Below, one piece after another: positions 51,354 through 62,600 of a stretch of 64,000 bases of DNA (positions within the stretch are counted from its first letter, which is position 1; each line of letters begins with the position of its first letter). Under the pieces are notes generated by a model that made no database searches, was not told the origin of the DNA, and saw nothing but the letters and a program-made list of their open reading frames with translations. A program made the position numbers and the translations under genes. Source of the DNA: Combretum micranthum (Eukaryota; Streptophyta; Magnoliopsida; Myrtales; Combretaceae); the NCBI GenBank assembly GCA_024138025.1, contig JAMXBD010000689.1, positions 434,001-498,000 of the forward strand, read 5' to 3'.

Positions 51354-54000
51354 ATGGCTAAAAACAGAGTTGCAATTACGATGAACCATGGAGGTTGCTT
51401 TGTTAGTGACGACTCAAATACTAAGTATGGTAGTGGATTAATGTCGATAGTGGCTGTTAGAATTAATTGTGTTGCATTTGCTAACTTGATTGAAGACATC
51501 CAAAGGGGCCTACATAGGTAGGATATTTCAAGGATTTTTTACAAACACCCTTATGACACAAAAACTCATCTATTGGCTCATGATGGCGATAGCTATGCAA
51601 ATTTTGTGTATCACTTCTTGGGCAAGAGAGTCAATGAGATATTCCTCGAGCATATGGCTATCATGAATAGTGGAGATACTTCTTCCCCTTTTGCACTATG
51701 TTGGGAAGAGCCTCATGCGACTATAGATCCAATTGTATAGAATAACTTAAAGTCACAATTGGAATGGACCAAGACAGATACTAGTGCAAGTGATGTTGAT
51801 GAGGGAGGGCATGGGAGTTATGCAAATCCTAGTATGATCGCCCAATAGACACAAGAATTGATGATGACAATGATAGTGATATAGATTATGCCATGTCTAA
51901 TGATGATTTAAAAGACAAAGATGTATCTCATCAAGAAGTGCATGAAGAACAACAAGGTAATCAACCCCACATAGCTAAGAGTCATTATTTCCCTTCATAT
52001 GATGCCTCTGCGAGATGTCCTTTTTTTTTCTGTTGTCATGGTATTAAAGATGCAATGAAGTTCAAGAAAGTTGTGGCATCTCACTCAATTCTAGAACAAA
52101 GAGATGTCTATTTCCAAAGAAATTGTGCAGACTTGATCAAAGCTTTATGCAAAGATAGGATATACCTTTAGAAAATAAACATCACTATAAACAAGAGCAT
52201 AGGAGAGTTACAAGTGAAGGTGTATGAATCAACCCATGTATGCCAGCAGGTGTTCAATAATAAACAAGCTATTTTAAGTGGCCAGCGGATGAGTTCAAGG
52301 AAACAATCATGTCAACCCTAAAAATTCAACAAGCTGAGTTGAAGGAATTAATAAAGAATCAATTAGGACTAGGAGAACTCGGGAAAGGGTTTTGGTTCAA
52401 ATGGAATGTGGTTATGTTGAGGAGTATGAACGATTATGGGATTATGTGGACGTATTGAAAGGGAACCATACCACGGTTGTCCCTCAAGTTATTGAATCGA
52501 TAAAGGGGCGAAAGGGTGATTTCATATGTATGTATATACCCTTTAAGGCATGCAGAAGAGGGTTCTTGGCCAGTTGTCTCCGTGTAATTAGCATCAACAA
52601 TTGCTTTCTCATGGGCCTTTGCAAAGGCCAATTATTGAGTGCAGTTGGGCGAGATGACAACAATGGAATGTTCCCAATAGCATGGGTAGTGGTTGAGATC
52701 GAGAACAAGGATAACTGGGAGTGGTTTCTAGGGTTGCTGAAGTCCGAGCTTCAAATCACTAACATAGGTGAAGGCTAGACATTTATTAGTGATCATCTAA
52801 AGGTGCGTGACCTGCTTGTACTGGAAGTTGCTTCAAATGTCTATGTGATGTAATTTTATCTTGGTTATTCCATGTGTGGTGCCTGTATTGGAATTTACTT
52901 TTGATTTTTATGTGCTATAATTTTATATAGGACTATGCAAATGTAAATTTCATGCGTCTTACTAGGATATATTCATAACACTGTATATATAAATGCAAAA
53001 ACATAGCACTTTAACTTTATTAATTAAACTAACGATGTTCGTGTTGCAAGGATTGATCAATGCTGCGAAGACGCATTTTCCTAAGAGTTAACATCCGTAT
53101 TGCGCTCGACATTTAAATGCAAACTAGAGAGCATCATTTCTATCATGGAAGTTAAATCCGGTTTTTTGGGGATGTGTTAAAAGTGCAAACAAGGCAGACT
53201 TTCAACGAAACATGGAAATCCTTCAGTCATATTCTCCTACCGCTCATGCTGCGATGAAGGAAGTGGAATTTCAACATTAGGTAAAGGAATACCTCCAAAC
53301 CAGTGTGAAGTGTGACTGTATTGAGAATAACATGTGTGAAGCTATCAATGGGATGATCGTCGATTTTTTAGGCAAGTCTATAATAATAATGCTAAAAGGC
53401 ATAAGGATTTATGTCATGAAGCGAATGAAGAAGTAGAAAGATGAAGTGTTGAAGTGGCTTCATGATTGTTCACGACGAGCCATGAAAATTTTAGATAAGG
53501 AACGGTATGAGAGTAGACTATGTAAAATAAGGTTTGGGGGTGATCAAGGCTTTGAAATCGAGCACCGATCTGACGTATATGTAGTGTATGTGAATAATCG
53601 AAGTTGCATGTATGGCCTTTGGCAAGTGAGAGGGCTCCTTTGCCCACATGGTATATCTTCCATTAATTGCCTAAAAAAGATGTTAAAGACTATATTGACA
53701 AGTGCTATAAGAAGGCAGCATTTGTGGCATCCTATCAGTTTAGCATTCCAATTGTGCCTGGAATGCAATTTTGGGAGAGTAGTGGTCATATTGGACTTAC
53801 ACCACCAACCTAACACAAGAGATGTGGTTGATGGCCAGCCAAACATAAGAAGGAGGCAATTGAATGTAGGGGATTAAAGATGTCTCAAAAGGGGCAGATT
53901 TAAAAGTGTGCAAGGTGCAGTAGTCAGGGGCATAATAAGAGAGGATGCAAAGGATTAGAATCAACTACCTCTACCTCCAAAGTAATGGCTATCACAATTT
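51354..54000 (+). pseudogene. MULE transposase (MuDR/mudrA type), disabled
   Basis: The start at 51354 (M-A-K-N-R-V) follows an intron-acceptor-like 'cattgttttag' and opens the usual N-terminal domain (M-N-H-G-G, then Y-G-S-G). Next comes the MuDR zinc-binding-type region (F-K-K-V-V-A-S-H-S-I ... V-Y-F-Q-R-N-C, about 52050-52130). The catalytic core at 52392-52778 shows G-Q-L-L-S-A-V-G-R-D-D-N-N-G-M-F-P-I-A-W and W-E-W-F-L. The C-terminal SWIM finger lies near 53600-53660 (C-M-Y-G-L-W ... C-P-H-G). A C-x2-C-x4-H-x4-C zinc knuckle (C-A-R-C-S-S-Q-G-H-N-K-R-G-C) is at about 53910-53950. A GT..AG-like intron is likely at 52803-53049. Defects are stops near 51519 and 51739, frame changes, a TAG where the family has Trp (52776) and Asn where the first catalytic Asp is expected (I-N-N-C-F-L-M-G). 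It would cut and join the element in the nucleus. It is non-functional as read. Confidence 0.9.
52803..53049 (+). other. Predicted intron in the MULE transposase, with damaged acceptor
   Basis: The conserved F-I-S-D-x-x-K-G-L stretch is interrupted after Lys by 'gtgcgtg', and resumes as G-L-I-N-A at 53050. The in-frame junction would need AG just before 53050, but the sequence there is 'ttgcaa'. The simplest reading is that the acceptor AG has mutated to AA. The intervening sequence is AT-rich and has no family similarity. Confidence 0.6.
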
Positions 54001-56624
54001 GAATCTTAATACTTGGTTACTAAACCTCTCACTTTCTTATTCTCCATAATCATCTAGTTTCAAAAACATAAATAACTAAACACTAACATAGCAACTTCTG
54101 AAGGTAGAAGAAAGAAAGGGCCTTATGGCTTTGGAATCTACTTTGATGAACAAAACCAATAGACTTTATTAAATATGAGTAATAAACATATGTCCACATG
54201 TTGTTCATTACCTTTTTTGTGCATAAACAATGATTGAATGTGTTTTCTAACATAGCCTAGAATGGAGCGAAAGAGTCATCAGCAGTAGAGAAGCTCCAAC
54301 TAGTGCCAAAGTAACCTATGAACAAGGCAGTGCTGACATTCAAGCTAGAGGTAAGGCTATGGTTATTGTGTTTGACTGAATGAGTATTATATGGTGCTGC
54401 TGTTTTTATTTTACCAATGTGGATTTTGCTTTCATGTGTGACCATAATTCCATTAAAACAATAAGGATACCTAATAATCTTTTTCTTTATGGGTGTGATG
54501 GGATCTTTAATCAGTTGCCCCAGGTATCTTTTATCAGTGCCAAATCCAATTTTTTAAATGGGCATTAGGAAGTGTCTCTCTTATCAAAATAGGAGAAATT
54601 CCTTGAAGCAAATTTGAAGTTTAATCTTTTATAGGAAAGCAAGGTTGTCAAAGAATTAAGAGTGGCTTTCTATCTTGCTACTACTTTGGCTGTGAGAGAG
54701 CAATCACATTGAGCACTAATTGTCTTTCTAAGACTAAGAAAGCATGCAACTTTGTTACTAAATGCCAATAATAGAGATGTTCAAGTACCTCTCAAGCTGA
54801 TAGTGCATTATAGTTTTTTTTTTTTGTAGTTTTACCTTCGCTAGATCAAATAATATTAAACCAAAAACCTATATCCTAGGGCTTTTTTTTTTTTTTTTTT
54901 TTTTTCAATTTTACATGTGAAGTGCAAAGTTACTAAAAGACACTAGCGAATCCAATTTTTGTTTTTCAAATATTATGCTTGAGATTTTAAGTTGTTACAT
55001 TCATATACAATCAAACACATATCCATCTTAACTTCTTAGGATAGCCCAGTCTTGAAGATTTTATTGTTGTATCCAAGCCACATGAGCTAAATCTTTAGTA
55101 TCTGATTTCCCTACCAAGGGTTGTCTTCTTATGTGTTTATTAGGCTATGACTATACAATTTTTCTCTTCTTGATTCTCTATTTGATAAATCTAGAATAGG
55201 CATCACTCATGTGCAAAATTCAAATTATTTTCTGATAGCATAAATTGTATTCTTTGAATTGTAGAATGAATGTGTTATAATGGGAAAATTGCCTCAAAGT
55301 CCTTCACAAATTTGATAAAATCAATTTTTTCAATTTTCTTCGTGGGTGTTAATTTTGAGAACCGTAAGATATTTTTACATGAAAGATTGTAGTCGTCTTG
55401 ACATATATATTTTTTTCTGTGGGGAGTCAATAAGAACTTGATGTTAGTGTTGTCTCATAAGAAACTGCATGATCACGAGCACCTACTTCGACACCAAGGA
55501 GCAAATCCAAACAACCAATGAAGAGAGGACAGGTAACACCAACTAGAAGAAGCCAAAGGATGTTAAGTTATAACTTCACACATCCTCGTAAGCCATTAGA
55601 CAACACAGGACAACCAAATGGCATGGAACTAGATGATTAACCAGTTGTTGACTTGGAGGGGCATAGTTTTTTTATAAGCAAATATGTTTTGGAAAAAATT
55701 GATGCACATCACAACCTAACATAGCACATTATGATGTTTAGGGTCTATTTTTTGTGGACAAACCTAAGGGAATTTGTATAGCATTAGTGCATGTTGATTC
55801 TTCAAGGTCTCTTTTTGTGAACAATATGCATGTAAATCGCATGACACTGCTAATTATGATAATGTAAGATCAACAGGTCTATTTTACTAAAGTTCTCAAT
55901 TATTTTGAACAAGTCTCTTTCGATGAATTTCTCAATTATTTTGAACAAGTCTAAAAAATGCTAGTGTTGTCGCACATTTCTAAAATTCTAAATCATTTGC
56001 TATTTGTAATTCTCAATCAAATGCTATTTTTCTAGAGATTCTAACATACAGCACTTGTTTTAGAACATAAATTAAAATTTGCTTTGTTAGAAAGTCATGT
56101 TATACAAGTAGTGTCACAAAAAGTATTTTTACAATAAGCTAGATCAAGTCAACTAATATCATAACCATAGCCATGTGATAATAATGGATGTTTAATTTAT
56201 TAGAATACCCATAGATGTTTCCTCTATTAATTATCATGGTTAGTAGAGAATACCATTGTCATGGCATGGCTTTTTAATTCCATAAAACTAGTATCAGAAC
56301 TATCTATGCTATGACACAAGAAGAGATTAGGATGCAATCCAAGAGTCATATTTAGACCTCACAAACACCTCATAATGCTTTGAAATCGGGTTAGAAGGTT
56401 ATGTGGTGAAACAAGGGGGCATACCTATATATTGAACATTATAATGTATTAGTTAAGTATTTTTATGTGTAATTTACATTACCAAAACCCTCTTGAAGAA
56501 AACACTCTATTAATAGGAAAAGGAAAATGCATTAATGTCATATAAGTCACAAATATAAGATGAAGCAACTCTACATCAGTTCCTTTACAAAAAACATCCA
56601 TTAGTTGTGACAACTCTATATACT
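54001..56624. other. Central MULE region between the two convergent genes
   Basis: This lies between the transposase zinc knuckle and the GRF gene stop and should contain both 3' untranslated tails. A piece at about 54255-54350 is bounded by AG and 'gtaagg' and could be a last transposase exon, but no family motif supports it. Poly-T runs occur at 54813-54824 and 54883-54905. No other gene was recognised. Confidence 0.5.
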
Positions 56625-56684
56625 CTAACAATATGGTGAAACTCTACAATTAGCAAAAACATAACTTTTGTTTTTAATAAGCAA
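56625..56684 (-). pseudogene. C-terminal tail of the MULE GRF zinc-finger gene, beyond the Copia insertion
   Basis: Skipping the Copia element and one copy of its AGCAA duplication, the frame of the membrane helix continues here for 17 more codons (I-K-N-K-S-Y-V-F-A-N-C-R-V-S-P-Y-C) to a TAG at 56625-56627. A short polar, Lys-containing tail after a terminal helix is plausible for a tail-anchored protein. The continuous frame across the insertion supports the reading. Confidence 0.7.
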
Positions 56685-57132
56685 TGTTATAAAACAAAAG
56701 GCGTAATCAAATAATAATAGCAAGCGTAAAAGTAAAGAACACATACAGATTTTACGTGGAAACCCTTTCAGGAAAAACCACAGGTAGAGGCGAGAGAGGA
56801 ATCACACTATATCAAAGTAGGAATACAAGGATTTGAGAGGATACAAATGAAAAGCTCTCAAAACTCTCAAAGGAAATTTTTGTATCTGATATGTTATATA
56901 TAGAAACCCTAGAAACACATGTGTGTGTGTGTGTGTGGTGTGTTGTGTGTGTAAGGATAACCAACATAACGCCTAAATTGTGACACTTAAATATGTAATG
57001 AATGAATTATAAGGCATGAATTATGACCGTAAATGTATAATGAATGAATAATAAATGTATAGTCAAATATTTATTCATTATAACATTTAAATGCGGGAGC
57101 CGGTTATAGAAATCAGGTCACAAACTCCAACA
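56685..57132 (-). repeat. Copia 3' LTR (448 bp)
   Basis: On the complement it starts TGTTGGAGTTTGTGACC and ends ..ATAACA. It pairs with 61142-61586. A TATA-like 'tctatatataac' lies on the complement near 56891-56903. A (GT)n tract at about 56921-56953 differs in length from the other LTR. Confidence 0.9.
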
Positions 57133-57144
57133 ATCTCCACCTTG
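57133..57144 (-). other. Copia polypurine tract
   Basis: On the complement 'aaggtggagat' directly precedes the 3' LTR, as is usual in plant Copia elements. It primes plus-strand DNA synthesis. Confidence 0.8.
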
Positions 57145-57283
57145 ACACAAATTATGGAGTAACAAACACAAATTCAGAATCAAATAGTAGAAACTCCAAT
57201 CTTCAACTTCAAAACAAAAAAATATTCTCCAAACTTTGATAAACACTACTCCACATCTTCCACAAATTCCATAAAGGAAACAA

Positions 57284-57720
57284 TCAGCAACTGACACTTA
57301 GCAAGTTCAAGCAATGCTCAAACTTTGCTATCGGAAGTATCTTTGTCAGCATATCTGCAGGGTTGTCATGAGTACTCACTTTGTTCATAGTGATATCTCC
57401 TCGAGCAACTATATCACGTACAAAGTGATATCGAACGTCGATTTTTTTTGTTCTTTCATGGAACATTTGATCCTTAGTCAAAAAAATCACACTCTGACTA
57501 TCACAAAGTACTGTAGACGTCTTCAAATCACTAAGCTCAGCAAACAATCCTTTCAACCATATAGCGTCTTTAATCGCCTTTATAATAGCCATGTATTCAG
57601 CCTCTGTAGTGGATAGAGCAACAGTAGCCTGTAAGGTGGCTTTCCAACTAATAGCATAGCCACCAAGAGAAAAAACATACCCAGTAATAGATCTTCTTTT
57701 GTCCAAGTCCCCTGCGAAAT
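57284..57720 (-). pseudogene. Copia RNase H domain
   Basis: An open stretch of 140 codons. It has the RNase H opening [11 protein letters not shown], then I-S-W-K, the catalytic S-T-T-E-A-E-Y-M-A, the C-D-S-Q-S block, [11 protein letters not shown] and the C-terminal D-N-P-A-D-M-L-T-K. It is the best-preserved part of the element. It would remove RNA from the RNA-DNA hybrid in the particle. The upstream reverse transcriptase is in other frames, so no polyprotein can be made. Confidence 0.95.
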
Positions 57721-58800
57721 CAGAATCAACAAACCCGATGACCCCTTCTCTAGTTCTCCTAAAATGTAGACAAACATTGGTAGTTCCCCCTAAGTATCTG
57801 AAGATCTACTGGACTGCTTTCCAGTGTTCATTGCCAGGATTCGCCATATACCTGCTGACAATACTTATGGCATATGCCAAATCTGGCTGCATACATATCA
57901 CAGCATACATAAGAGACCCTACTATACTAGAGTAAGGGACCTTTGACATATAATCAATTTCATCTTCTGACTGTGGAGACTGGGCAGACGACAGTCTAAA
58001 ATGACCTGTTAAAAGGGTACTTACAGGTTTAGCACTCATCATATTGAACCTGGAAAGTATCATCTCAATATATCATTTCTGACTCAGATGTAATACACTT
58101 GCTTTTCTATCTCTTGAAATTTCCATACCAAGAATTTTCTTGGCTACACCTAAGTCTTTCATCTCAAATTCCCTATTCAACTATGCTTCAACCCTGTTAA
58201 TCTCTTCTCTATCCTTAGCCGCTATCAACATATGATCCACATATGGTAGTAGATACAGAAACGACCCATCATCATAGTGCATGAAATATACGCAGCTATC
58301 ATAGTTACTTCTCTTGAAATCATGAGAAATCATAAAGGAATCAAACCTTTTATACCACTGTCATGGTGATTACTTCAACCCATAAAGGGATTTCTTTAAT
58401 CTGCATACATGGTCTTCTTTTCTAAGACCCCAAAACCTTCTGGTTGATGCATATAAATATCTTCCTCAAGTTCTCCATGCAAAAAGGCAGTCTTCACATC
58501 AAGCTGATCAAGCTCTAAATCCTCTAACAACAATACCAAGTAGCACTTGAATGGAACTGTGTTTTACAACATGAGAAAACACGTCAGTAAAATCAATACC
58601 TGATATTTGACTGTAGCCTTTCATAACAAGTTTTGCTTTGAATCTTGGTTCATCACTAGTTGTGGCTCCTTCCTTTTTCTTAAAAACCCACTTGCAGCGA
58701 ACGGCCTTCTTGCCCTTGGGAAGTTTCACTAACTCCCATGTTCTATTCTTTTGGAGGGATTCCATCTCTTCTTGCATGGCGATCGTCCACTTACCAGATC
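57721..58800 (-). pseudogene. Copia reverse transcriptase, broken
   Basis: On the complement, the N-terminal part (58508-58777) reads L-Q-K-N-R-T-W-E-L-V and C-K-W-V-F-K-K-K, then F-K-A-K-L-V-M-K-G-Y-S-Q and I-D-F-T-D-V-F. The C-terminal part (57806-58063) reads K-P-V-S-T-L-L and Y-S-S-I-V-G-S-L-M-Y-A, then P-D-L-A-Y-A-I-S-I-V-S-R-Y-M. Between them the active-site motif at 58232-58243 is Y-V-D-H instead of Y-V-D-D. Together with at least two frame changes this makes it inactive. Confidence 0.9.
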
Positions 58801-59149
58801 ATCACAACTAACTGCTTCTGTGTAAGTGGATTTCCAAATTTGAATCAATATTTCTACACATTCAGTACAATGCTACTGATCTCCTTCACCATACCTCTGT
58901 GGAGGCCTTTTTCTCTTCTTCTGGCCTTTAGCAATAGAATACTATGTCTGTTGAGGTGTAGTATAAGGTTGAGGAATAGACTTTAGTGTAGAATCTGCAT
59001 TAATATCAACTCCACCTACACACTTGGTTTCTGCTGGATTTTATCAAATTAATAGTAGGATATAAATCATGTAACATAGCAGATTCATCAAATATAACAC
59101 CCTACTAACAATAACTTTCTTCAATTCGGGACACCATAATTTATATCCT

Positions 59150-59770
59150 TTAACCTTAGCTTGAAACTAAGAAACCACACTTCAGCGATCTGGGCTCAAG
59201 TTTACCATTTTTACATGAGCATATGCAAACATCCAAAATTTTCAATTCAGAATAATCTGTAAGGTTCCAGACCATACCTCATATGGAGTCTTCTTCTCAT
59301 GAAAGTTGATGAGATCTATTAATCAAAAACAAGTTGTGGAGGCAGCTTCTGCCTAGAAAGATTTTGTAACTTAGAATTGGAGATCATAATCTCACCTTCT
59401 CCATGATGGTTTCTATCATGTCGCTACCCCCTTTTGCTGGGGTTACTAGAACTGTGAGATGTCTCACAATTCCCCTACTTGCACAAGTCATTAAACTCAC
59501 TAGCAGTAATTCTAAGACATTATCAGTGTAAAGCCGTTTTACTTGTTTTCCACTGTTCTCAATCATTGTCTTCCACACTTTAAACGTAGATAAGGTATCA
59601 CTTTCTCCTTCAAGAAATATACCCAACCTTTCTAGAAAAGTCATCTATGATGGTCATCACGTAACTGGCACCTCCACTGGAGGGCACTCTAGAAGGACCC
59701 CAAAGGTCAAAATGAATATAATCAAGTGCCCTTTGTATTGTCAGTAACCATGGTGAATCTAACCCTCTTC
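59150..59770 (-). pseudogene. Copia integrase core, broken
   Basis: On the complement, 59384-59644 reads F-K-V-W-K-T-M-I-E-N-S-G-K-Q-V-K, then L-Y-T-D-N, then C-A-S-R-G-I-V-R-H and T-P-A-K-G-G. This follows the integrase block around the second catalytic Asp (usually R-T-D-N-G). The third catalytic Glu region (usually E-R-M-N) is changed. Flanking parts are in other frames. It would insert the DNA copy into the genome. Confidence 0.85.
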
Positions 59771-59800
59771 TGATTCCGAAAATGCAGTGTTCATAGAACT

Positions 59801-60088
59801 TTAATTGCCGATGCCTTGCCCATCAAAAAGTCCTCTCTTGCTCAACTCAGTCATACCAGCTTCACTCATATGCCCTAGGCGCATATGCCATAGCCTCGTA
59901 GCATCTTCATTTGACAAAGAGGAACCAACGGCTGCATCACCTGTCACAGTAGAGCCCTGCAAAGAATATAAATTAACAGTCTTTCTATGTCTTTTCATCA
60001 CCACAAGTGAACCCTTACTTATCTTCAGAACTGTACCTTCACATATATACTTATACCCCTTCAAATCAAGCGTACTAAGAGAAATCAA
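59801..60088 (-). pseudogene. Copia pre-integrase (HHCC zinc finger) segment
   Basis: 95 codons with the family block L-W-H-M-R-L-G-H-M-S-E-A-G-M followed by L-S-K-R-G-L. This contains the two His of the integrase zinc-binding motif. It lies between protease and integrase core in Copia polyproteins. The opposite-strand frame of 222 codons at 59805-60473 is only its shadow. Confidence 0.85.
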
Positions 60089-60439
60089 ATTTCTCTTCAG
60101 GTCAGGAACATTCTCACATCCCCAAGTGTCCTACTACGCCACCAAACATTTTTATTTTGATTATTCAATACCTGTAACTTTACAAGATTTTTATTACCCA
60201 TCAAAACAACAACCTGGAAACCATTTTCATATGTTGAAAACCAATCCCGATTGGGACACATATGAAAGGTATACCCAGAACCAAGAATCCATTATTTACT
60301 GGCTTGTGAATCACTTTCAAAAGCAAAAAGAAGATCACCATCACTATATCTTCAACAACATCGCTTCACCGTTTTCTCTGGTTGATTTTGCTTTTGATTC
60401 TCACCAGTCTTCTTATTTTTATTTTGCAATTTATAAAAC

Positions 60440-61120
60440 ACTCTACCTTTATGTGGCCTTTTCTTTGCAATAGTTACAAGTTTTAAATCTATTTGATGAT
60501 TTTGATCTGCCTCTAAAACTCCCACCAATTTTTCGATCTTGACTCCTACCACGTGCTACTAAACTTTCAGATGAAGACTTAGATTTAATCACAAGATGTT
60601 TCATCTTCTCAAAGGAACTTAAATCAGCATACACTTCATCAATGGACAGAGTATCATGACTATAAAGTGTAACCTACTAGTCAATAAATTCTCTTCATCA
60701 TACTTAACTTCCAGAGTTTCTAAATCAGAAACCATTTCTTTAAAGGTCGTTAAGTGTTCTTCTAGAGACATACCTTCTTCCAAACGATGAGAATATAATC
60801 TCTATTTCAAGTGTAACCTACTAGTCAAGCTCTTCATCATACATAGTTGCTCCAATTTCAACCATAATACAGCAGCAGTTTTCTCCTTAAGCACGTCCTG
60901 TAAAATCTGATTCGATAGATGAAGATGGATCTACGAAAAGGCTTTCCGATCTTTTCGTTGCTTTTGTTCCGGTGACCAAGATGTGGGCATCTTGTCAAAC
61001 CTTAAAAGTGCATCATCAAAATCCGTTTGTGCAAGAACCGCTCTTAGCTTGACCTACCATAACGAGAATCTGGTGTTGCGATCCAAAAGAGGAATATCGT
61101 ACTTTATGGTTGCTATTATC
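60440..61120 (-). pseudogene. Copia gag, broken
   Basis: On the complement just after the primer-binding site the frame reads K-Y-D-I-P-L-L-D-R-N-T-R-F-S-L-W, then a stop where Gln is usual. It continues A-V-L-A-Q-T-D-F-D-D-A-L-L, the typical Copia capsid start. The C-terminal part (60449-60634) is Arg/Ser-rich and begins a zinc knuckle, C-N-Y-C-K-E-K, in which the expected His is lost through a frame change. No ATG is visible at the usual position. Confidence 0.85.
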
Positions 61121-61130
61121 AAAAACTACA

Positions 61131-61141
61131 CTCTAATACCA
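61131..61141 (-). other. Copia primer-binding site
   Basis: On the complement 'tggtattagag', one base off the 'tggtatcagag' that pairs with the 3' end of plant initiator methionine tRNA. It sits directly inside the 5' LTR. Confidence 0.85.
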
Positions 61142-61586
61142 TTTTTTTATAAAAAAAAAATAGCATAATCAAACAATAATAGCAAGCGTAAAAGTAAAGA
61201 ACACTCACAGATTTTACGTGGAAACCCTTTCAAGAAAACCACGGGCAAAGGCGAGAGAGAAATCACACTATATCAAAGTAAGAAATAAGGATTTGAGAGG
61301 ATACAAATGAAAAGCTCTCAAAACTCTCCAAGAAAATTTTTGTGTATCTGATATGTTGTATATAGAAACCCTAGAAACAACACACACACACACACATATG
61401 TGTGTGTAAGGATAATCGATATAACAACATAAATTATGACACTTAAATATGTAATGAATGAATAATAAAGGCTGAATTATGACTGTTAAATGTATAATGA
61501 ATGAATAATAAATGTATAGTCAAATATTCATTCATTAACATTTAATTAGGGAGTCAGTTATAGAAATCGGGTCACAAACTCCAACA
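61142..61586 (-). repeat. Copia 5' LTR (445 bp)
   Basis: Pairs with 56685-57132. On the complement it starts TGTTGGAGTTTGTGACC. Its inner end is A/T-homopolymer-rich and has drifted from the other copy. Confidence 0.9.
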
Positions 61587-62337
61587 AGCAAGGCAACAAT
61601 AATAACAAAAGTCACGAATGTCATCCACAACATAATGAGCAATGGAGTAATATCATCTTCTCCCTCCATTTGGGACCTCAAACTTCTTTTCAAGCAGGTA
61701 AGTTTTTCCTTAATCAAATTTAGCTTGATGGCCAACGTAGATTGTGTAATAGCAACATCATTGATGCTTGGTTGGGCAATTGCATTTCCATTGGAAAGGC
61801 CACATGAATAATCACAAAGATCTAAAATCACCTCTTTCGTTCGATCAGACGTTGTTGGATCAATCCATTTGAAGAAGTCATAGCAAACTTCTCCTCTACG
61901 AAGAGGATAACTATAGAAACACCTCCCTGGATTTGTCTTGTCCAACTAGTTTTCTCAATATGGGGTAGTCCACAGAAGCACAGATTAACACCACCTATGC
62001 TATTCATGCATCCAAATGATGCTTGTAAATCGTCAAAAACCACATGACTCCTACTTGGTCTTCTTTGAACATTGGAGTCTTCCATTAGGTCTTCTACAAG
62101 AACAAAGTTGAAATAGAAAAAATAAAACAGTCATGTGTAAGACCATGTAGATTCAACCCAACAATAAAAATAAAAATAAAAAAAACCCCAATTTTAAATA
62201 GACTAATCACATCACCAACATATGAATACCATTCATCATTCAATGCCAACATTCTCATAAAATAATAGTTCAAGTTGTTACAATAATCTAGCATAACAGC
62301 CTTTGATTTAACTCAATTTCTACTCACCCAAAGCCAT
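61587..62337 (-). pseudogene. GRF zinc-finger membrane protein gene of the MULE (second, convergent gene); main part
   Basis: Exon 2 (from 62093 down) encodes an N-terminal basic stretch and a GRF zinc finger. The finger reads C-F-C-G-L-P, T-N-P-G-R-C-F-Y, then C-Y-D-F-F-K-W-I-D, the C-x-C-G ... N-P-G-R ... C-x-F-F-x-W family pattern. A Lys/Leu-rich, possibly coiled-coil segment follows (I-K-L-N-L-I-K-E-K-L-T-C-L-K-R), then a hydrophobic helix (L-L-I-M-L-W-M-T-F-V-T-F-V-I-I-V-A-L-L). Finger, coiled coil and C-terminal helix is the layout of small plant proteins such as the At4g04775 type. A ten-base first exon (62328-62337, ATG, donor gtgagt) and an intron (62094-62327, acceptor ttgtag) fit in frame. 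One base is missing near 61935-61942. A Copia element interrupts the helix; the last codons are at 56625-56684. With the deletion and the insertion allowed for, the protein would be about 189 residues. Its role is unknown. Confidence 0.85.
62094..62327 (-). other. Predicted intron of the GRF zinc-finger gene
   Basis: Donor G/gtgagta at 62327 and acceptor ttcttgtag at 62094, with a pyrimidine-rich run before the acceptor. Removing it joins the codons M-A-L to E-D-L-M-E-D in frame. The alternative is no intron and a start at 62085 (M-E-D-S-N-V). Confidence 0.6.
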
Positions 62338-62600
62338 TTCAATCGAATCTTCACTGAAATAGCACACATTCAATGGGTTTGAACTAAGACATCAAAACAA
62401 ACAACACACACAGCAACATCAATTAATCCCCATCAAGATTGTGTCGGTCAAAATCAACAGAAAACCAAAAAAGATACCTAAAATCAACAGAAAACGAAAA
62501 AATTATTAAAAGGTAACACAAACCATGAAACCCTACTTTTAATAACGAGTTATGCTAGAAGGGAGAAATACTAATCTACTTCACTCTTCACAAATCCTGA
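62338..62600 (-). other. Leader of the GRF gene between its start and the right TIR
   Basis: Unique MULE sequence without coding similarity, expected to hold the 5' untranslated leader. Promoter elements should lie in the adjoining TIR. Confidence 0.45.

Larger units (their letters stand above)
56680..61591 (-). mobile_element. Ty1/copia retrotransposon (Tork-like), minus strand, with TSD AGCAA
   Basis: The element proper is 56685-61586 (4,902 bp) between perfect 5-bp TSDs AGCAA (56680-56684, 61587-61591). On the minus strand the order is 5' LTR (61142-61586), primer-binding site, gag, pre-integrase zinc finger, integrase, reverse transcriptase, RNase H, polypurine tract and 3' LTR (56685-57132). 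Integrase before reverse transcriptase is the Copia order. Stops and frameshifts break every domain, and the two LTRs differ by roughly a tenth by eye. Tork-lineage assignment comes from remembered phrasing of the RNase H and reverse-transcriptase segments and is tentative. It landed in the membrane-helix codons of the MULE GRF gene. Confidence 0.95.

Noticed and set aside
54257..54568. Small genes in the MULE centre on both strands
   Set aside because: The two frames overlap head to head and show no family motif; they lie in the expected 3' untranslated or last-exon region.
59805..60473. 222-codon plus-strand open frame, the longest in the window
   Set aside because: It lies antisense to Copia gag/pre-integrase pseudogene sequence, whose motifs are clear on the minus strand; the plus-strand translation shows no family pattern.
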